Source of the DNA: Zychaea mexicana | Taxonomy: Eukaryota; Mucoromycota; Mucoromycetes; Mucorales; Lichtheimiaceae | NCBI RefSeq assembly: GCF_025766255.1 | Contig: NW_026516690.1 | Span: forward strand, 248,001 to 312,000 | Reading direction: 5' to 3' | Length of the DNA stretch: 64,000 bases | Shown: in pieces, positions 22,038 through 35,387 of the stretch | Numbering within the stretch: position 1 is the stretch's first letter | How the letters are laid out: every line of letters begins with the position of its first letter | Notes under the pieces: generated by a model | What the model was told of the DNA's origin: nothing | Seen by the model: the letters and a program-made list of their open reading frames with translations, nothing else | Databases searched by the model: none | Made by a program: the position numbers and the translations under genes

Positions 22038-24494
22038 TTAACGCTGCTGCTGTAGCGACGAACCATCTGCCACTGAAGTGGAATCAATACTGGATTCATA
22101 CAGTGATCCATCTTTTTCATCAATGGCGGGCGGCTGCTCTTCATCTTGCTGCTTCGCATGTTGTTGTTCGGATTGCTGAGGAGGAGGAGGAGGAGCAGGG
22201 GTACCATAACGAACATTGCGAAGGAATACAGCGGCAATGACAGAAATGCTCGATGCAACCAATGGAATGATAAATACATAATGAAGGGCATTCATGTAGG
22301 CTTTCATCACCGGTCCTTGGGTATCAGCAGGCATATTTCGAATATAGAGGTAATTCTCGAGTGCACCATATTGAGCGCCTATCGCCTTGATCTCCGGATC
22401 CAAACCGCCGACTTCGGCTGATAAAAACGTCGAGAAAAGTATTTGATAGATGGCGATACCAATGGATGATCCAAGCATCAGAAAGAAATTATTCTAAAAT
22501 AAGTAAATTATGACGATCATCAGTTAGTAACAAGCTCCCCAAAAGGATATCTAGCGTAGTTGCTTTTGTTGGTGTAACTCTTACCAAACTTGTTGCGATA
22601 GCCATATACTTTTTATCTGCAGCTGTTTGTACAGCCAATACACAATTTTGCTGCGACAAACCGAATGCAAGACCTAAAACAAATTGTAGATATGTTATTT
22701 GACAATCATTACCCAGTGCTCATTAGCTGTTTTCGCTTGAAGCAAATGCTAATTTGCGAAAAAAAAATATGATCTTACCGCAAAAGACAAGGTAGCCAGC
22801 TTGTTGTCCCCTAATGAAGTTATTAGCGTCCTCAACAATTTGTTTATTTTCTTTTTTAAACATTGATTTGATGGACGAAAAGAAAGCTTACCAAGTCGAG
22901 TTTTCATTTACGGTAAAAATCAATCCGTATCCGAGAACGTTACAACAAGCTCCAAGAAGAACATATGCCTTAAAATACGGGAAATAGTTGATCAAGATAC
23001 TGCTGCCAAGCGACCCAGCAATCAAAGATCCCATGAATGGGATTAGGCGAATACCCGATTGCGTACTATTGGCACCAAATACAGACTGAAAGAGAATTGG
23101 GCCAAAGTACAGAGTGCCCGCGAAACCAACACCGAGGCACACCATGTAGATGTATACGGTGAATAATGATGGCTTAAGCACTACTGCGGCTGGCATGATC
23201 TATTTTCAGCATTGTTTTTAGAGTTGCATTCTTAATACTATAATCAAAACTTTGAGAGTCTACAGGTGTGCTATTGCTTACAGGCTCTTTTGCTATCCAT
23301 CTTTGAGAGATGATCAATAGTATAAACGCAACGCCAGCAGCAACAAATGGGCCAATACTATGACCATTACCCCAGCCGTACTAAGTAAATAAAAAAAGGT
23401 TTAGTTTGTTTGTTTTTATCTCTCGGTACTCTATATCACTCGGAATTCAAAGTGCAACTGGTTACTGCTATTTACCAAAGGTCCCCATGAGAAAGCTAAA
23501 AGAAGGCAGGTAACACAGCTGATGGAAAAGAGAATACCCAGGCCATCGATGCGCTTGAGCTTTTCAATAAATGATTCTTGACGGACAGGCGTAGATTCCT
23601 TAAACAAAAAGGTCATTATCAGAATGGGTATACCAGCAACAATGAGGTTGAGCCAGAAATCCCAGCGCCAGGTAAGATAGTCGACAAAAGCACCGCCGAT
23701 TAATGGGCCGACCACACTGGACAAGCCGTAGATGACTGTCAACATGGATTGCAGACGAGGTTTCCATTCAGGCGTCGCAAGCTCGGAAACAACGACAAAC
23801 ATCATGGAGAAAATGCCACCGGCTCCGAAACCTTGAATAGTTCGACCGGCAATGACACCGTCAATACTAGGACTAAGTGCCGTGATGAGTGATCCGATCC
23901 AAAAGGAGCATAATCCAAATAGGAGAACAGGTTTTCGACCAAAGATGTCGGAAAACTATATGGAGGTTTATATCCTATCAATATCAAAAATATGCATCCC
24001 GATTTCTCTTATTCTAGATCGATTACGACAGCTACATACCTTTCCTGCTAATGGTTGAAATGAAATCTATGAGTGTTGAAAAAAAGGAAGGGACATTAGT
24101 GAACACCGTGTTTAATGTTCAAGTAACACAAACTTTTTGAAGAAGAAAACTATGCAAACAAGTTACTAACCATAGCAACCATAAACGAAGTTGCAATCCA
24201 AGTTTGTTTCTCCAAAGCTTCTAGTTCTGTGGCAATGATAGACATTGCTGGGGCAACGACAGTACTGTTGAGCGACATGACGAACATGGACATGATGATG
24301 CCAATAAATACACCGACGATCCTTGTTCGTTCCATTCGCGACCGTTTTGATGGTGTCGTTGTTGTTGCTGGCTGCTCTTGTTGGTGTATGCTGGATTTTT
24401 CATCACTCGCTTCTTGTAGCTCGGAGACAATTGTAGCAGCATCATTATTGCTATTATTATTGTTATTACTGATCTCTATTTCGCGGGTTGACAT
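22038..24494 (-). CDS. MFS drug/metabolite exporter, DHA2-like (14 TM), copy 2
   Basis: Intact paralogue of the exporter at 2926-5284. Exons recognised on the minus strand: 24171-24494, 24040-24066, 23476-23955, 23282-23380 and 22892-23199. Short exons follow near 22778-22814 and 22585-22675, and the last exon is about 22038-22494. Motifs: MSLNSTVVAPAMSIIATEL in TM1, GKFSDIFGRKPVLL in loop 2-3, GLSSVVGPLIGGAF in TM5, and FGPILFQSVFGANSTQSGIRL. The N-terminus is Asn-rich and cytosolic; the tail has a Pro/Gln run (APPPPPPQQSEQQ). The small second exon (27 nt) and the fifth exon (308 nt) have the same length as in copy 1. However, copy 1's intron at its exon 3/4 border (4656-4575) is absent here, while a different intron splits the segment at 23381-23475. 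Substrate unknown. Confidence 0.9.
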
Positions 24495-25659
24495 GTTCTA
24501 TATTGTTGCTATATTGTACAATAAGAGAAAACTAGTGTTGTAAATATGTGTGTGGGAATACTCTAATAATGGAGAGTGGTATATACAGCTGAGTTGTGTC
24601 CTTTCGCGTCGATAAGAAGATCAATAATGAGAGGGCCAAAGAAGAACTGTTGCCGGTTTTATTTATTAAAAACTGCTGTTTAAATATTTTTTCACAAAAA
24701 ATGTAACAGATCACAGATCTGCTCTTTCTCGGTTATGTGCAGTGCCGAATATAAAAGAGTTCGGTAAAAAGGTTGATGCGGAGACCATGCACCAACAGAA
24801 ACAGAATAACAGTGGCAACAGAACTATGAAGTTAGGATGAACGTCTCAGATGATAGGGATAAAATGGATATCTTGGTTTCGCACGTGGAACGATGATATC
24901 TGCTGCTGTTCCTTTACTAGGCAATAATTCAGGTTGATTCAAATTCTTTGTTGTTATTATTAACACCACTCAATTAACAAGTGCATATATGATTTAAATT
25001 GTTTTTCCTGCAACTTTGATGGTATCTTTATATTAGACTGTTGCTACTCCTTTTCATACTACGGAGGATTCAAAAAAAGTTGGTCGTGTCACAGGAAATT
25101 TTTACCCCAGTAACTGCATTGGGATAGCGCAGCCAAATGTGCGACAATAAACAACTCTATCCCAAGTACTACGCGACTCTTTCATACTGTATCAAACCAT
25201 GCTTAATATATTTGAACGCGCTTCACATAATCAAAATATGGTCTTCATTGTCTGCGTCGATCTATTGTAGAAAAACAACCCCTATTTTAATTCCAATTTA
25301 TACGCTTATATTCGCGTATTCTATTGTTGTCCAAAAAAGAGATTGCCTAAACTCTTAACCCGAAAAGTAATATCATGCCAAACATGTAAACTCCTATACA
25401 CTGGAGATCAATGGTTTGGCATAGGCCATGTGACCAATTCGAATACTCACAGGGCGCGCATACGTCCAACTTCCGCACCCTCAGATGCAAAAATTTATCT
25501 TAAAATAAAGTTTGGAATTTCCTTTATTGGAAATCGAAGAAATTTAAATTCGGGGGAGGCGACGATGGCTCTTATGCCCATTCAGCATGCCGCATGTCAA
25601 GACCTCCGCTGTACATCTTAATAAACCTCTAGGCACGATTCTCATAATGAATCATGTGC
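24495..25659. other. Intergenic region with no supported gene
   Basis: About 1.2 kb. The left part should hold the promoter of MFS copy 2. The stretch 25343-25640 is GC-richer and may be the degraded end of the transposon to its right, but I cannot find terminal repeats by eye. Confidence 0.4.
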
Positions 25660-27430
25660 TTGATGCTAATGCGTTTTGGAAGGTCCTTTATGCATTGTTG
25701 TAATGATGAGAAAGAATAGTCACATTCGCACCAAGTGATGCTTTTCATTTCGACCCCACTCTTTGGATCCATTTATCCTCACAATGGAATTTGGGATATA
25801 ACTCGAATAACTGATGCTTCTCACAAACTTCCTGCAAGAGCGACTTCTGCTGGAAATCTGGGGGATAGGATATGTACTGCGCAGCAATTGACAGTACCCT
25901 CTTGCTTACAATGACGGATTAATCCTTGTGCGGGCCAAAGGTTCCTCTCCTTAAGTATGGCCTGAAGTCCCCGAGGCACACCATTAGCATCCACCATCGG
26001 CTGCACAATCCCTTCTCCGTGCTGCCATGGTAACCACCGTTTCTTGATACAATCTGTTTTCCGCCCGGGCTCATATTTTACTCTGTAGGCATTAAAGCGC
26101 ATCATCGGGCATCGCAGAATGATTTGAGCTGTGGTCAAAGCAGAAAACGCCAATCGAGTTAGGTTGCATATCTTGAAACTCTTCTATTTTGCTGATTCAA
26201 GTTAGTTGACATGTCGGTCTTTTCTAATAGCTGTCACTTTGAGTGCCAGGAATGATCGTCTTGCATGAAAAAAGACCGTGGCAGGAACAAGCAAAAGCAC
26301 TGAGCATGATTGCACGGCCTTGACCTTTCTTTCTGATCAGGCTCTCGTTGGAAGCCAAGTACACTCCTCGCTTGCAGTCGTTGGCGTAGAAGTAGGTCTC
26401 GTCGTGTGTGACCAATACTGCTTCATGCTCCCAAACTTTGGTAACCGCTCGTTCTGATTCATCATCCTCATCATACCGCGTCATGAGCTGTCTGTGCTCA
26501 AGCCTACTCCTTGCGATAAATTACGACGTCTTCTCTTTCATGGCCGTGGATGTATGGGGCTTGGGCTTTGTCTTCGATTTTAAACCCCTGTTTCTTTAGG
26601 TATCATCGTACGGTGGCAATCCCAATGCGCTGTTCAGGGTTGGCCTCATCTAGTACGAGATCATGTAGAATATACTCTCGCAATGCAATAACCGTTCTTT
26701 TTTCTGTCCTTGACATGCTCATCAGCAAGCATAGACGCGGTCTTGGACGTGGGCTCCTTTGACCAAAGGCGTCAATCTCCCAGTTTATAAATACTCGTTC
26801 GCCCAACCTAAGATCCTTTTTGCAAACCGTTCCTCACGATTCCAATGAAGCGTGCTCAACTTCTCAGATGCGCCTGTCTTCTCCTCTTTGTGATATCATC
26901 ACAAAGTAGTGATACAACGTGGCAAAACGCGCTCTCTGCAAACGATCAACATCAGGCGTTTTTCGAAAGCCTAAGCACTGCGATTGCTGATGCGACTCTG
27001 TCGTCATCGGCCCGCTTTTCCTCTTCTTTCTTAATTTTCATCTCAACCCTCTTTTGGCAAAACATCTCATTCACGTTTAGTCAGCCTCGCTGCATTCTCT
27101 CTTACTTTTCTTCAGCCTTTTTAACTGTGCGCTTTGAGTCTTTGGCGTAATACGTGTTGCGTCCTTTCTTATCAGCGCCAGGAACCCACATTAACGCGTC
27201 GTTCAGGCTTTTCACGCTGACAAGGTCGACCTCAGGGATTTTCAAGTCCTTTTCTTCATTCTCGTCGTCGTCCGTGATTTCTTCACTATCCTCGACATCG
27301 ATGACAGTCGCGTCTTCTTCAAAATCTCGTGTCAACTCCTGCTCTGCCGCTTGCGTGTCTTGTATTTGTTTGGCGAGTTTGCCCTTATCGTAGTCAGATT
27401 TGCCAATTCTGGAGCGTTTTTTCGGTCTGG
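25660..27430 (-). mobile_element. Decayed DDE-type DNA transposon (transposase relic)
   Basis: Minus-strand pieces, in order, match the large DDE superfamily endonuclease common in fungi. A basic/acidic N-terminus (KKRSRIGKSDYDKGKLAKQ, then EEITDDDENEEKDL) lies at about 27102-27420. A helix-rich piece is at 26603-26806. VLVTHDETYFYANDCKRGVYL with the first catalytic Asp, then RKKGQGRAIMLSAF, is at 26224-26484. IVQPMVDANGVPRGLQAILKE, then NLWPAQGLIRHCK, is at 25821-26150. A tail resembling ELYPKFHCE, with the final catalytic Glu, is near 25770-25800. Frames change between pieces, stops are frequent, and the middle catalytic Asp region (normally FDN/FDQ) is not found, so it is dead. Terminal inverted repeats and target duplication were not resolved. 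Confidence 0.82.
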
Positions 27431-27493
27431 TTTTGCTTAATTGGTGCTATGCAAGCTAGATCAAGTAAGGTATAGAGTGATGGTGTGGAAGTA

Positions 27494-27545
27494 AAATGCT
27501 AAAGTGCTAAAATGCTAAAATGCTAAATTGCTAAATTGCTAAATT
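27494..27545. repeat. Short tandem repeat, GCTAAAWT units
   Basis: Six or more consecutive near-identical 8-base units (GCTAAAGT, GCTAAAAT twice, GCTAAATT three times). It lies just beyond the start of the transposase relic. Confidence 0.85.
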
Positions 27546-30073
27546 ACCCAGCTTATAATGACCAAGTAAGGAAACTTCAAACGTTCTCCTCAAAAGATAT
27601 CGTTTCCACTATTGTTTGCGGTGATCACGTTTGTTAATGAGCTGACTTGCACCTTAAATTGCACAATACGAGAAAGTGGAGTAGCTTTTGCGAGTGCATC
27701 TCGCTCTTTCCCGTCTTACCGGAGCAAAATTTCGCGGGCATGTTGAATGGTGTAAGACGCACTTATCCCCACCCGCTGGTTATTCTGGGTGAAGCCAGTG
27801 TACTTCTGTTTCTCGGATTTGTTTCTTTTGATAATCGTTCCTACGATACTCTCCTTCGTTTTCCATTCGACCTTGGATTAGGCTTCCCGTGTCATGGTCT
27901 TGGATTGACCTGTCTTTTTGGCCTTGGATTGGCTTTCCTGCTTTACCCATTGGATTTCTTGTGATTTTGATCTCCACTGCTTTCCACATACTTCTTCTAT
28001 TTCGCTTCTCCCCGGACGATAACTCCGGTGAAGTTTTGTCATGTCCTTTGTTATCATTGATGAATGCTCTTCCAAAGTTTAGAAAAAATGGGTATGCATA
28101 TCTAAGGGCATCGGAAAATTCACAGCGTAGCGGTCGCTTTCCTCAGGATTTAGGGAAGTTCTTGCCAAGTGGATAGCAAAAGCAAATGTAGCTTCGTCAA
28201 TTCAATGTTACCGTTGCAACTCCAGAGTCTTCTTGCAATAGACGCACTGACCATTAGAAGCGATCAAAAGGATTGATAGAGTGAGCCTGAAATAAAGCGG
28301 AGACACATATGTAAGATATTGCACGCATCATGTAGCGAACCCACGCGCCACAGCAGTGCCATAACGACGGCAACGACCGTTACCTCTTCACCTCTTTGCT
28401 TTTTTTAGCTTCTTTTTGCTTAAAAGGAGTAGAATAACGACAACTAAGAATTGTTATGCCACACGCCCAGCGAAAACTCTCTTCGTTCTTATACGAATAA
28501 TGCTGTCTGCATATTTTTCTTTACCGTATCTTACTGTTCCTTGAAAAAGCATGTTCGACCCTAATTACCTCGATTACTCTGCCTACACTAACTGCACTGA
28601 TGGCGTCCCACCGATACTACTCTTTTGGTACAGTACTTGACGAAATCACCTAACCTATATCGCTGCCGGTGTCGCCTTCCTGGTGTGTGTCTACTGTCTT
28701 CCTTTCTGTGAGTGTCCTGCCGCTTCCTGTGCCTGAAGTTGTTGCCAAAACTACTGAAGCTGTTGATGAGAAGAAGTAGTAATATACAGAGAGGAAGAAC
28801 AAAGACTGAAAGAGGCAAAGAAGGAGGAGGAAGAGACGAAGGAACAAGAGAAGGAAGAGGAAAAAAGGCGAAAGATTTATCCGATCTGATTACAGAACAG
28901 AGGCATGGTTAGGAAGAGGAAGAATCCAAAATGGAAGAAAAGGACGAAGACTGAGTTGAAGGATTTCCGCTGCAAGAGTGTGTCGCCACTATGCCACCAA
29001 TCCTAGGCCGCCTATGATTATGCCGCCAAGTCTCATGATCATCAATTTGATGCCATCCACCCCTTGCTACTGCTCCCACAACAACCATGTATCTCGTTTC
29101 ACGCCTTATGACGCCGTAACCTTCATCATCATCATCGTCGCCAACCTATCGCGTCCTTCTTCCATGTTCCTTCGTTACTCGTCACAGTACCTCCTTTGTC
29201 TTTTCTAATTTGCTACAACGGTTGACCTAAAAAAAAGGATGGTATTTCTGATAGTGAGGTATTTGTGACGACCGCTCAACCAGCTCTACCTCAATCTTTT
29301 GACAAGAGTGCCCGCTCTTATTCGTCTTTTGCTTAAGGCGACAAAAAGAACAACTTTCAATAAATGCATCGACGGATTTATCACATGGTCACTGCTATGT
29401 TGTGTTCGAGTGTAATGGCAACGAGATACAAAAGACAAGAGCAGTAAGAAAGCTCTTGCGACGAGCAACTTTTGTAATCAACAAAGAGCTTGTTGATCAG
29501 TGCTGAAGGTGAGTACGTAGGGACAGAGCATTTTTAAATGCATTAATAAGGTGGTGTCGACCACAACTAGCGGATATACAGGAAATTATCGGGAGGATAG
29601 CCGATTGGATATCTTAATTTGAAAAAGTGAAACATCATTACGCGGACGCTTGCGCGTTTTAATAGGTGTATGTGCAACGATCATCGAACGGAAAGCTGGT
29701 TAGCAATAAAGACAGCCGTACGAGGGCATGCTTGACAAGAAAAGTAGTGGGAGGGAGATGCGTTATGTGGGGGAAGACGACTAGTAAGTAGTGCTATGGA
29801 CTGAAATGGGGTGATCCAATAAAAATAAAGCATGGACTCCTTGTCTGAGTACATGCGATGACAACTGCTGACGAATCAGCAAGGGACCACCTGCCTAATT
29901 TAGAGCTGCCATACGACGGGTTGCGTAATTGCCGTTCTAACCCCAGTCATATCATCCATGTCCCTCTCTGATACACCGCAAACAACAATCATTATATAAG
30001 AAACGAACAGAATATGAAAACCGTCGGTCTCTCCATCTTTCTTTACCTCCTTCACTTCAGCTACCGTTAAACC
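27546..30073. other. Gene-poor region with degraded coding-like pieces
   Basis: Between the transposon relic and the MAPEG gene. The stretch 27640-28180 is GC-richer and has charged open frames on both strands. The stretch 28785-28885 on the plus strand could code a Glu/Lys-rich segment (EEEQRLKEAKKEEEE...), interrupted upstream by adjacent stop codons. Neither can be assigned a family. They may be further remains of mobile elements. The right end holds the MAPEG promoter. Confidence 0.35.
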
Positions 30074-30785
30074 ATGGGTGCCATTGTTATTCCTCAAGAG
30101 TACGGCTACGTAAGTTCTGAACACAATCCCCCCCGCGACATCCTAGCCAACAATCACGGGTGCGATTCGGAACTAAAAAAACAAACAATAATCGCTGTAT
30201 AGGTCCTTTCCACCCTTGCTGCCAGTGCCCTTTTCGTCTTCGGTCTGGGTGCTCAGACCGGCAAGTACCGTCGTGCTGCTGATGTCCCTTATCCTTACCG
30301 TAAGTTAGGGCACTAGAGTGCTACTGCTAGTACTACCCTCTTGTCAATGTGTACTCACAGAGAAACGTGGCACAAACTTTTTTTGGTGTTTCCTTTTTTG
30401 ACATTCATTAGCATATGCCGATAAGGCCGAGGCTGAAAAGGACCCAAAGAAGAACTTGTTCAACTGCGCCCAGCGTGTCCACCAGGTAAACAGACAAGCT
30501 CCCTTACAATTTGAGAGCGCAAGAGGAAGGAAAAGACTGACCACAAATTAATAGAACACCTTGGAGATCTACCCTGTCTACGCGACCTTCCTATTGATTG
30601 GTGGTATCGGCTACCCCGTCTACGCTTCGACTGCTGGTGTCGTTTTCCTTGCCGGCCGCTTCTTCTTTTCCTCGGGCTATCTTACTGGCAACCCTTCGAA
30701 GCGCATGCGTGGCGTCTTTAGCTACCTTGCTCTCCTTGCCCTCCTGGGCATGTCGGGCTCTACTCTCTACAGCTTGTTGCAGTAA
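30074..30785 (+). CDS. MAPEG family microsomal glutathione S-transferase (MGST3-like)
   Basis: Small integral membrane enzyme of the endoplasmic reticulum that conjugates or reduces hydrophobic electrophiles and lipid peroxides with glutathione. Four exons, 30074-30109, 30203-30299, 30412-30485 and 30555-30785, all GT-AG, give about 145 residues, the usual MGST3 length. The N-terminus MGAIVIPQEYGYVLSTLAAS leads into TM1. The signature NCAQRVHQNTLEIYPVY spans the third splice site, and three further TM helices follow (FLLIGGIGYPVYA, GVVFLAGRFFF, YLALLALLGMSGSTLYSLL). The first ATG after a clean leader is used. Confidence is high for the family; the choice between transferase and peroxidase activity is inferred. 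Confidence 0.93.
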
Positions 30786-33700
30786 AACTTCTCTTACATA
30801 TGATAATCTCTTTGCCTCTCGTTTTGTAGCTCATTGTCACCGCCATAATAATTAGTTTTTTCGTTCCTTCCCTTGCCGTTCCTTTTATCTCTCTGCCTAA
30901 CTTGCTATTGTACACAGAACTCAACACTTCACCCTGCACACGTGCAAAACATTGCTCAATTCATCCATGATCTTTAGTTTTTTTTTATAATACGATTATA
31001 AAGTAAATATATAACTTTGTATGCGAAAACATTCAAACATTGCGTGTATAAATGGTAGTTGATAGCACCACTGTTCTCTAATCCACTTGTGAGTCATCAA
31101 CAGTGGTTGCTAGATCGACTGTTTGTGCTTCCTCTGGAGATGCCTTCTTGCTCTCGATGTTATTCACTTCTTTTCCCTTTGCTCCTTAAAAAGCACTCTA
31201 CAAGGATAGCTTACTCTATATTGCTCTACTGTCCGGTTTAGTGATGATTGTTATTTGTGACAGTATTTTATGATACGTCGATATCAATCAAGTCTTCGCT
31301 CTCAATTTTTCTCGGTGACAACATGATGACGCCATCCTTGCGGCAAGCCGAGGAAGTCTCTTCTCACTCATAGGCACAGCGCTACATTGACTGCATACTA
31401 ATAATTCTTAACAATAGTGGTAATTGCACGACTTAACCTCCCTGTCCCTCTTCCATCACAGTGATGGTTAGTAGCGCCTAATTTATAACCCTGCAGAAAA
31501 AAGGGAATTGCTACACGCGCTGCAAAATATTCGTCTTTTTAGAAGCGAACCCATTTTTCATCTTCGTCGTCACGCATCCTTTACAGCGCATGTAGTCCCT
31601 TGCAGCATAATATAGCCTTTTGCTGGGCAGTAGTAGTCTCTTGTCAAAGTTATCTTCTAAGGAAAATAAAACCAGTGGGAACATACAATTTACATCCGAT
31701 ACGTAACGTAGGTAGAATTTAACAGCATTGTAAAAAGTTTGTGCTAAGAAAAATATATCTCATAGTTCGGTTCTAAAGTTGCCCTTCATTGAACAAGAAA
31801 TGTGAAAGAAGTTTTCAAAAATATTATTCATCGCCGCCACTATGATATCACTTTCATCTGTAGAAAAAATATCAACCCAGAAACTCTACTGTCATGTAGT
31901 ATTGTGTTCCTCTAGCATAAGACATCTCAAGGCCTTGCTGGATAAGACGCGGTGCAGCCATTTCTGACGCAAGGACGTGTTGCGCGAAATGGATCGGTTG
32001 CAATGAATGCGTGTGCTGTACAGAAAGTTGGCCTGCCACTACAAGCTGAGAGCCCAGTGACATTCAAGATCATAAACGCCCTCCCTTATTAGTAGCCAGT
32101 AAATAGCATGGTTTGAAGTATAGACTCAAAAAAATTCTCATCACGACAATACACAGAGAATAAAACTGTGCTACTGCAGCTGTAGTTGTTGTTCGTCAAA
32201 CAATATAAGATATTAAGTAGCTCAATTCATCAAAAAAAGACATTAATCTGAAAAGGATATTCGAGAACTACAATACACCGCTTGACTGAGCTTGGCTTTC
32301 TTCTTTATTACTATATACATTATCAATATGACAGCCGTTACCCAAGGAAACACCATCCATAAGTGCTGTAGAAGAACTTTGTACATATTCAAAGTATTTT
32401 GTACTCGCGGGTGGTTCATAAATGTATGACCTATTAAATAATATTAGAGACTACGTTCGCTGCAAATGACCATATGAGATAAAAGAACACTGGCCTAATT
32501 CCTCAGCAATGTATTGTCTAGTAGAGTATATATGCTCTTTGCAATATCTTTTGTTCTTGTTTTGTCCCTCCTTCCCACAAAGGAAGCGAAACATCGTCGT
32601 CGGATGAGGTAAAATGTGCTAGTAATGTTGTGCATTAACATAATGATACCGACAAGCTGCCTCCACATTGGTATATTTATGAGCGCAGCTGATTGCATCC
32701 GTTAAGCGTATTGGCTCCCTCCCAGGGAGACCGCGTACATATTCATGCCAGGAGGACACCGCCACCGCTTGCAACGATGCTTATATATGCATGAGAGACT
32801 ACTAGTGTCTTATCCAATCGCACTCACTTTGGATCCGATCTCTTGCGTCCTCAATACATAAGCTCCCCAAAAAACCGCCCCACCAGCCCTAGGATACGAC
32901 AATACTGGCCACGTATATGGCCACAGGTGTACCGACTCCTTAGAAAATTACCAATTTGCCACCCCGAGGAAGCCATCAGCACAAGCATCTCCTCTCCCTC
33001 AGATATATATTTCAGCAATTATTGATGGAAAATCGCCTCGAGAGATATACTCTACCTGTCCTTCCCCTCACATTAATCGAGTTTTTTTCACACATTCTTT
33101 TCCCTACTGCCCAGCCTGAATTGTTAGAGATTCAAAAAACTTCCTAGATCTGATGCGAGCAAGTATGTGTTTTTTAGGACGCAGTGTCCCACTGTAGAAT
33201 TTCTTAATAATAGAACATTCTCGTCCACATTGGGTAAACGTCATTCATTTGGTTTTCAATCGCATTGAACGTGGTACTTGTCCTTTTAATTACTCCTCCC
33301 GTTCAATTGCAGTAACAAAAACAGTGTGATCGGCTCTGTCATTCCCATATATAGCGCGGAATTTCTTTCTGTTCCAGTTCATCATAATATCTACATGTTT
33401 AGAGTATGTTTCTTAATTGATTAGCAATCCGCGCTGTATGTGAGCGGATGCTGGTGCTACTGAACCGGAGCAACTTAAAGTGAAGTAAAATAGGATAGCT
33501 ATTATATGATATATGTTGCCTTTAGGCAGGCGGGTAAACAATATGATTTGTCTTGTGAGGTCGCGTGGTGCCCAATCTCGTTTAATAATTGGATATCACA
33601 AACCTGTCTTGTCTTGTTGATGGTTGGTGGTGCGTGTTCCTCAAATAGCGTGCAGTTCTTCCTCTGTTTCTCCGCGCCTACTAGTTTCCTTTAGTCCCCA

Positions 33701-34147
33701 GTTTATACAGTGATGACCCGGTTTTCCGCAAAAGGTCATTTCTGCTTTTGTGCTTTGCGGTTGCCCCATATCATCATGCTGCATCTTGTATATGAGTGAA
33801 AAGCGGAGCAAAACACGCAAAAGAAGCAATCGTACCAACGGACAGTCAATCAATCAATCACTAATACCGCCTCCTTTTTTTCCATTTTCGCCATTTAATG
33901 GGTGGAGACTCTATGTACATACATATGCTGTGCTCCATAAGGAAAAATATACCCCATGCATGTTGATTACGCTTAATTGCTGAAACCGCTGAAACAGCTC
34001 GAGAATCCTCCTTTACGACCCTCTCAAATATAAAAGACGGGCCGCTTTGTGCTTTGGAAGAAAGAAACCAACAACTCATTGCTCATCTAAGCACTTCATC
34101 CCTTTCCATTCTTTTCTTTGTTTGTTTTATTTATTTGTATCATCATC
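30786..34147. other. Large intergenic region, no supported gene
   Basis: About 3.4 kb between two plus-strand genes. Open frames are short. The one at 31872-32063 (minus, 63 codons, MSLGSQLVVAGQLSVQHTH...) has reasonable composition but no recognisable family or splice sites. A TATAAAAG-like box near 34026-34033 and a pyrimidine-rich leader suit the promoter of the phosphoesterase gene. No tRNA or repeat seen. Confidence 0.5.
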
Positions 34148-35387
34148 ATGAAGCTTTCACTTTTCGCTCTGGCAGCATCCTCTCTTCTCTGGCTGGCCCA
34201 AGCTCTTCCTGTCCATGACGTCAACAGCAGCAACATCGTCGCTCTGGATAAGCGCGCAGATCACCACGGTAGCGACAGCAGCAGTAGCAGCAAGTCTCAC
34301 CATAGCACATCGTCATCAAGTGAATCTGGCCTGGTGTCAGGGAAACACTTTGATCGCGTTGTGATCATCATTTTTGAAAATAAGGACTACGAAACGGCCA
34401 TGGAGAACGACTATTTCAAGTCCTTACCAAGCCGCCACAACGGTGTTCTATTGACCAACTATCGAGGCACATCACATCCTTCGCAGCCCAATTATGTAAG
34501 GATGCCTACTAAACATGAGTTCTCATCCTTCCATCCTAAGAAAATATTGACAAGCGACCAACATGCACAAAATTTTTAGATTGCTATGATCAGCGGCTCA
34601 ACGGATGGTACGGACGAAGACGACGAGTCCAATATCGACCGCAAGACAATTGTCGACTTGCTCGAGAAAAAGAACATTTCATGGAAGTCATATCAAGAAG
34701 ACTACCCTGGCGGTTGTAACAAGGAAATGGATATCGACGGTTATGCTCGCAAGCACAATCCATTCATTTCATTCAAAAACATCCAAAAAGATAAGAAGCG
34801 TTGTGCTCGTATTGTCAACAGTAAGCAATTGGACAAGGACATTGAAAACAACAGTGTGCCTCAATATGTCTTTTACACTCCCGACGTAAGTTCGTTTCCT
34901 TTCTGGCAAACAAATTCCACACATTGACGATCCTAGAAAACTGCAAATATTGACACACAACGGAATGCTTTATTTTCCTATAGATCAACAATGATGCCCA
35001 TGACACAGACGTCGATTATGGCGCCAAGTGGCTAAAGAAGTTCCTCGAGCCCCGTATCAAGAAGTCTGCATTCAGCGAAAACACCATGTTTGTCGTGACC
35101 TTCGATGAGGATGATAGCAATACCGAAGAGAACCATGTCTACACGGCTATCTTTGGCCCTGATTGGAAGGGCGCTCCCACGTCTAGCAAGGACAAGAAGG
35201 AATATGATCACTACTCCTTGCTTCGTACTATTGAAGACAACGTAAGTACTATAATGACACCCTACATGTTCGCACATGCATTTAAAGTGTAACCAATATA
35301 CTCACTCGCTTTCATACATATTCTTTCTAGTGGGATCTCGGAGATCTCGGCGAGGAAGACGAGGACGCTGAACCCTTTGATTTTTAA
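34148..35387 (+). CDS. Secreted phosphoesterase / acid phosphatase-like protein
   Basis: Four exons, 34148-34495, 34580-34885, 34984-35241 and 35331-35387, give 322 residues. It begins with a clear signal peptide (MKLSLFALAASSLLWLAQA). A Lys-Arg site at about residue 36 could be a Kex2 cut, and a Ser/His-rich linker follows. The catalytic fold matches the phosphoesterase family that includes fungal acid phosphatases and phospholipase-C-like enzymes: VVIIIFENKDYETAM (metal-binding Glu-Asn), SHPSQPNYIAMISG, DAHDTDVDYGAKW and the metal-binding VVTFDEDD. The C-terminus is acidic. It is probably secreted or cell-wall located and releases phosphate. The tail between NTEENHVYTAIFGP and the end is compact. 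The family is confident, the substrate not. Confidence 0.88.

Noticed and set aside
27494..27545. CRISPR-like array
   Set aside because: The 8-base units have no spacers; it is a simple tandem repeat in a eukaryotic genome.
32700..32780. Possible tRNA gene in a GC-richer patch
   Set aside because: No B-box (GGTTCGANTCC-like) sequence or acceptor stem pairing could be found.
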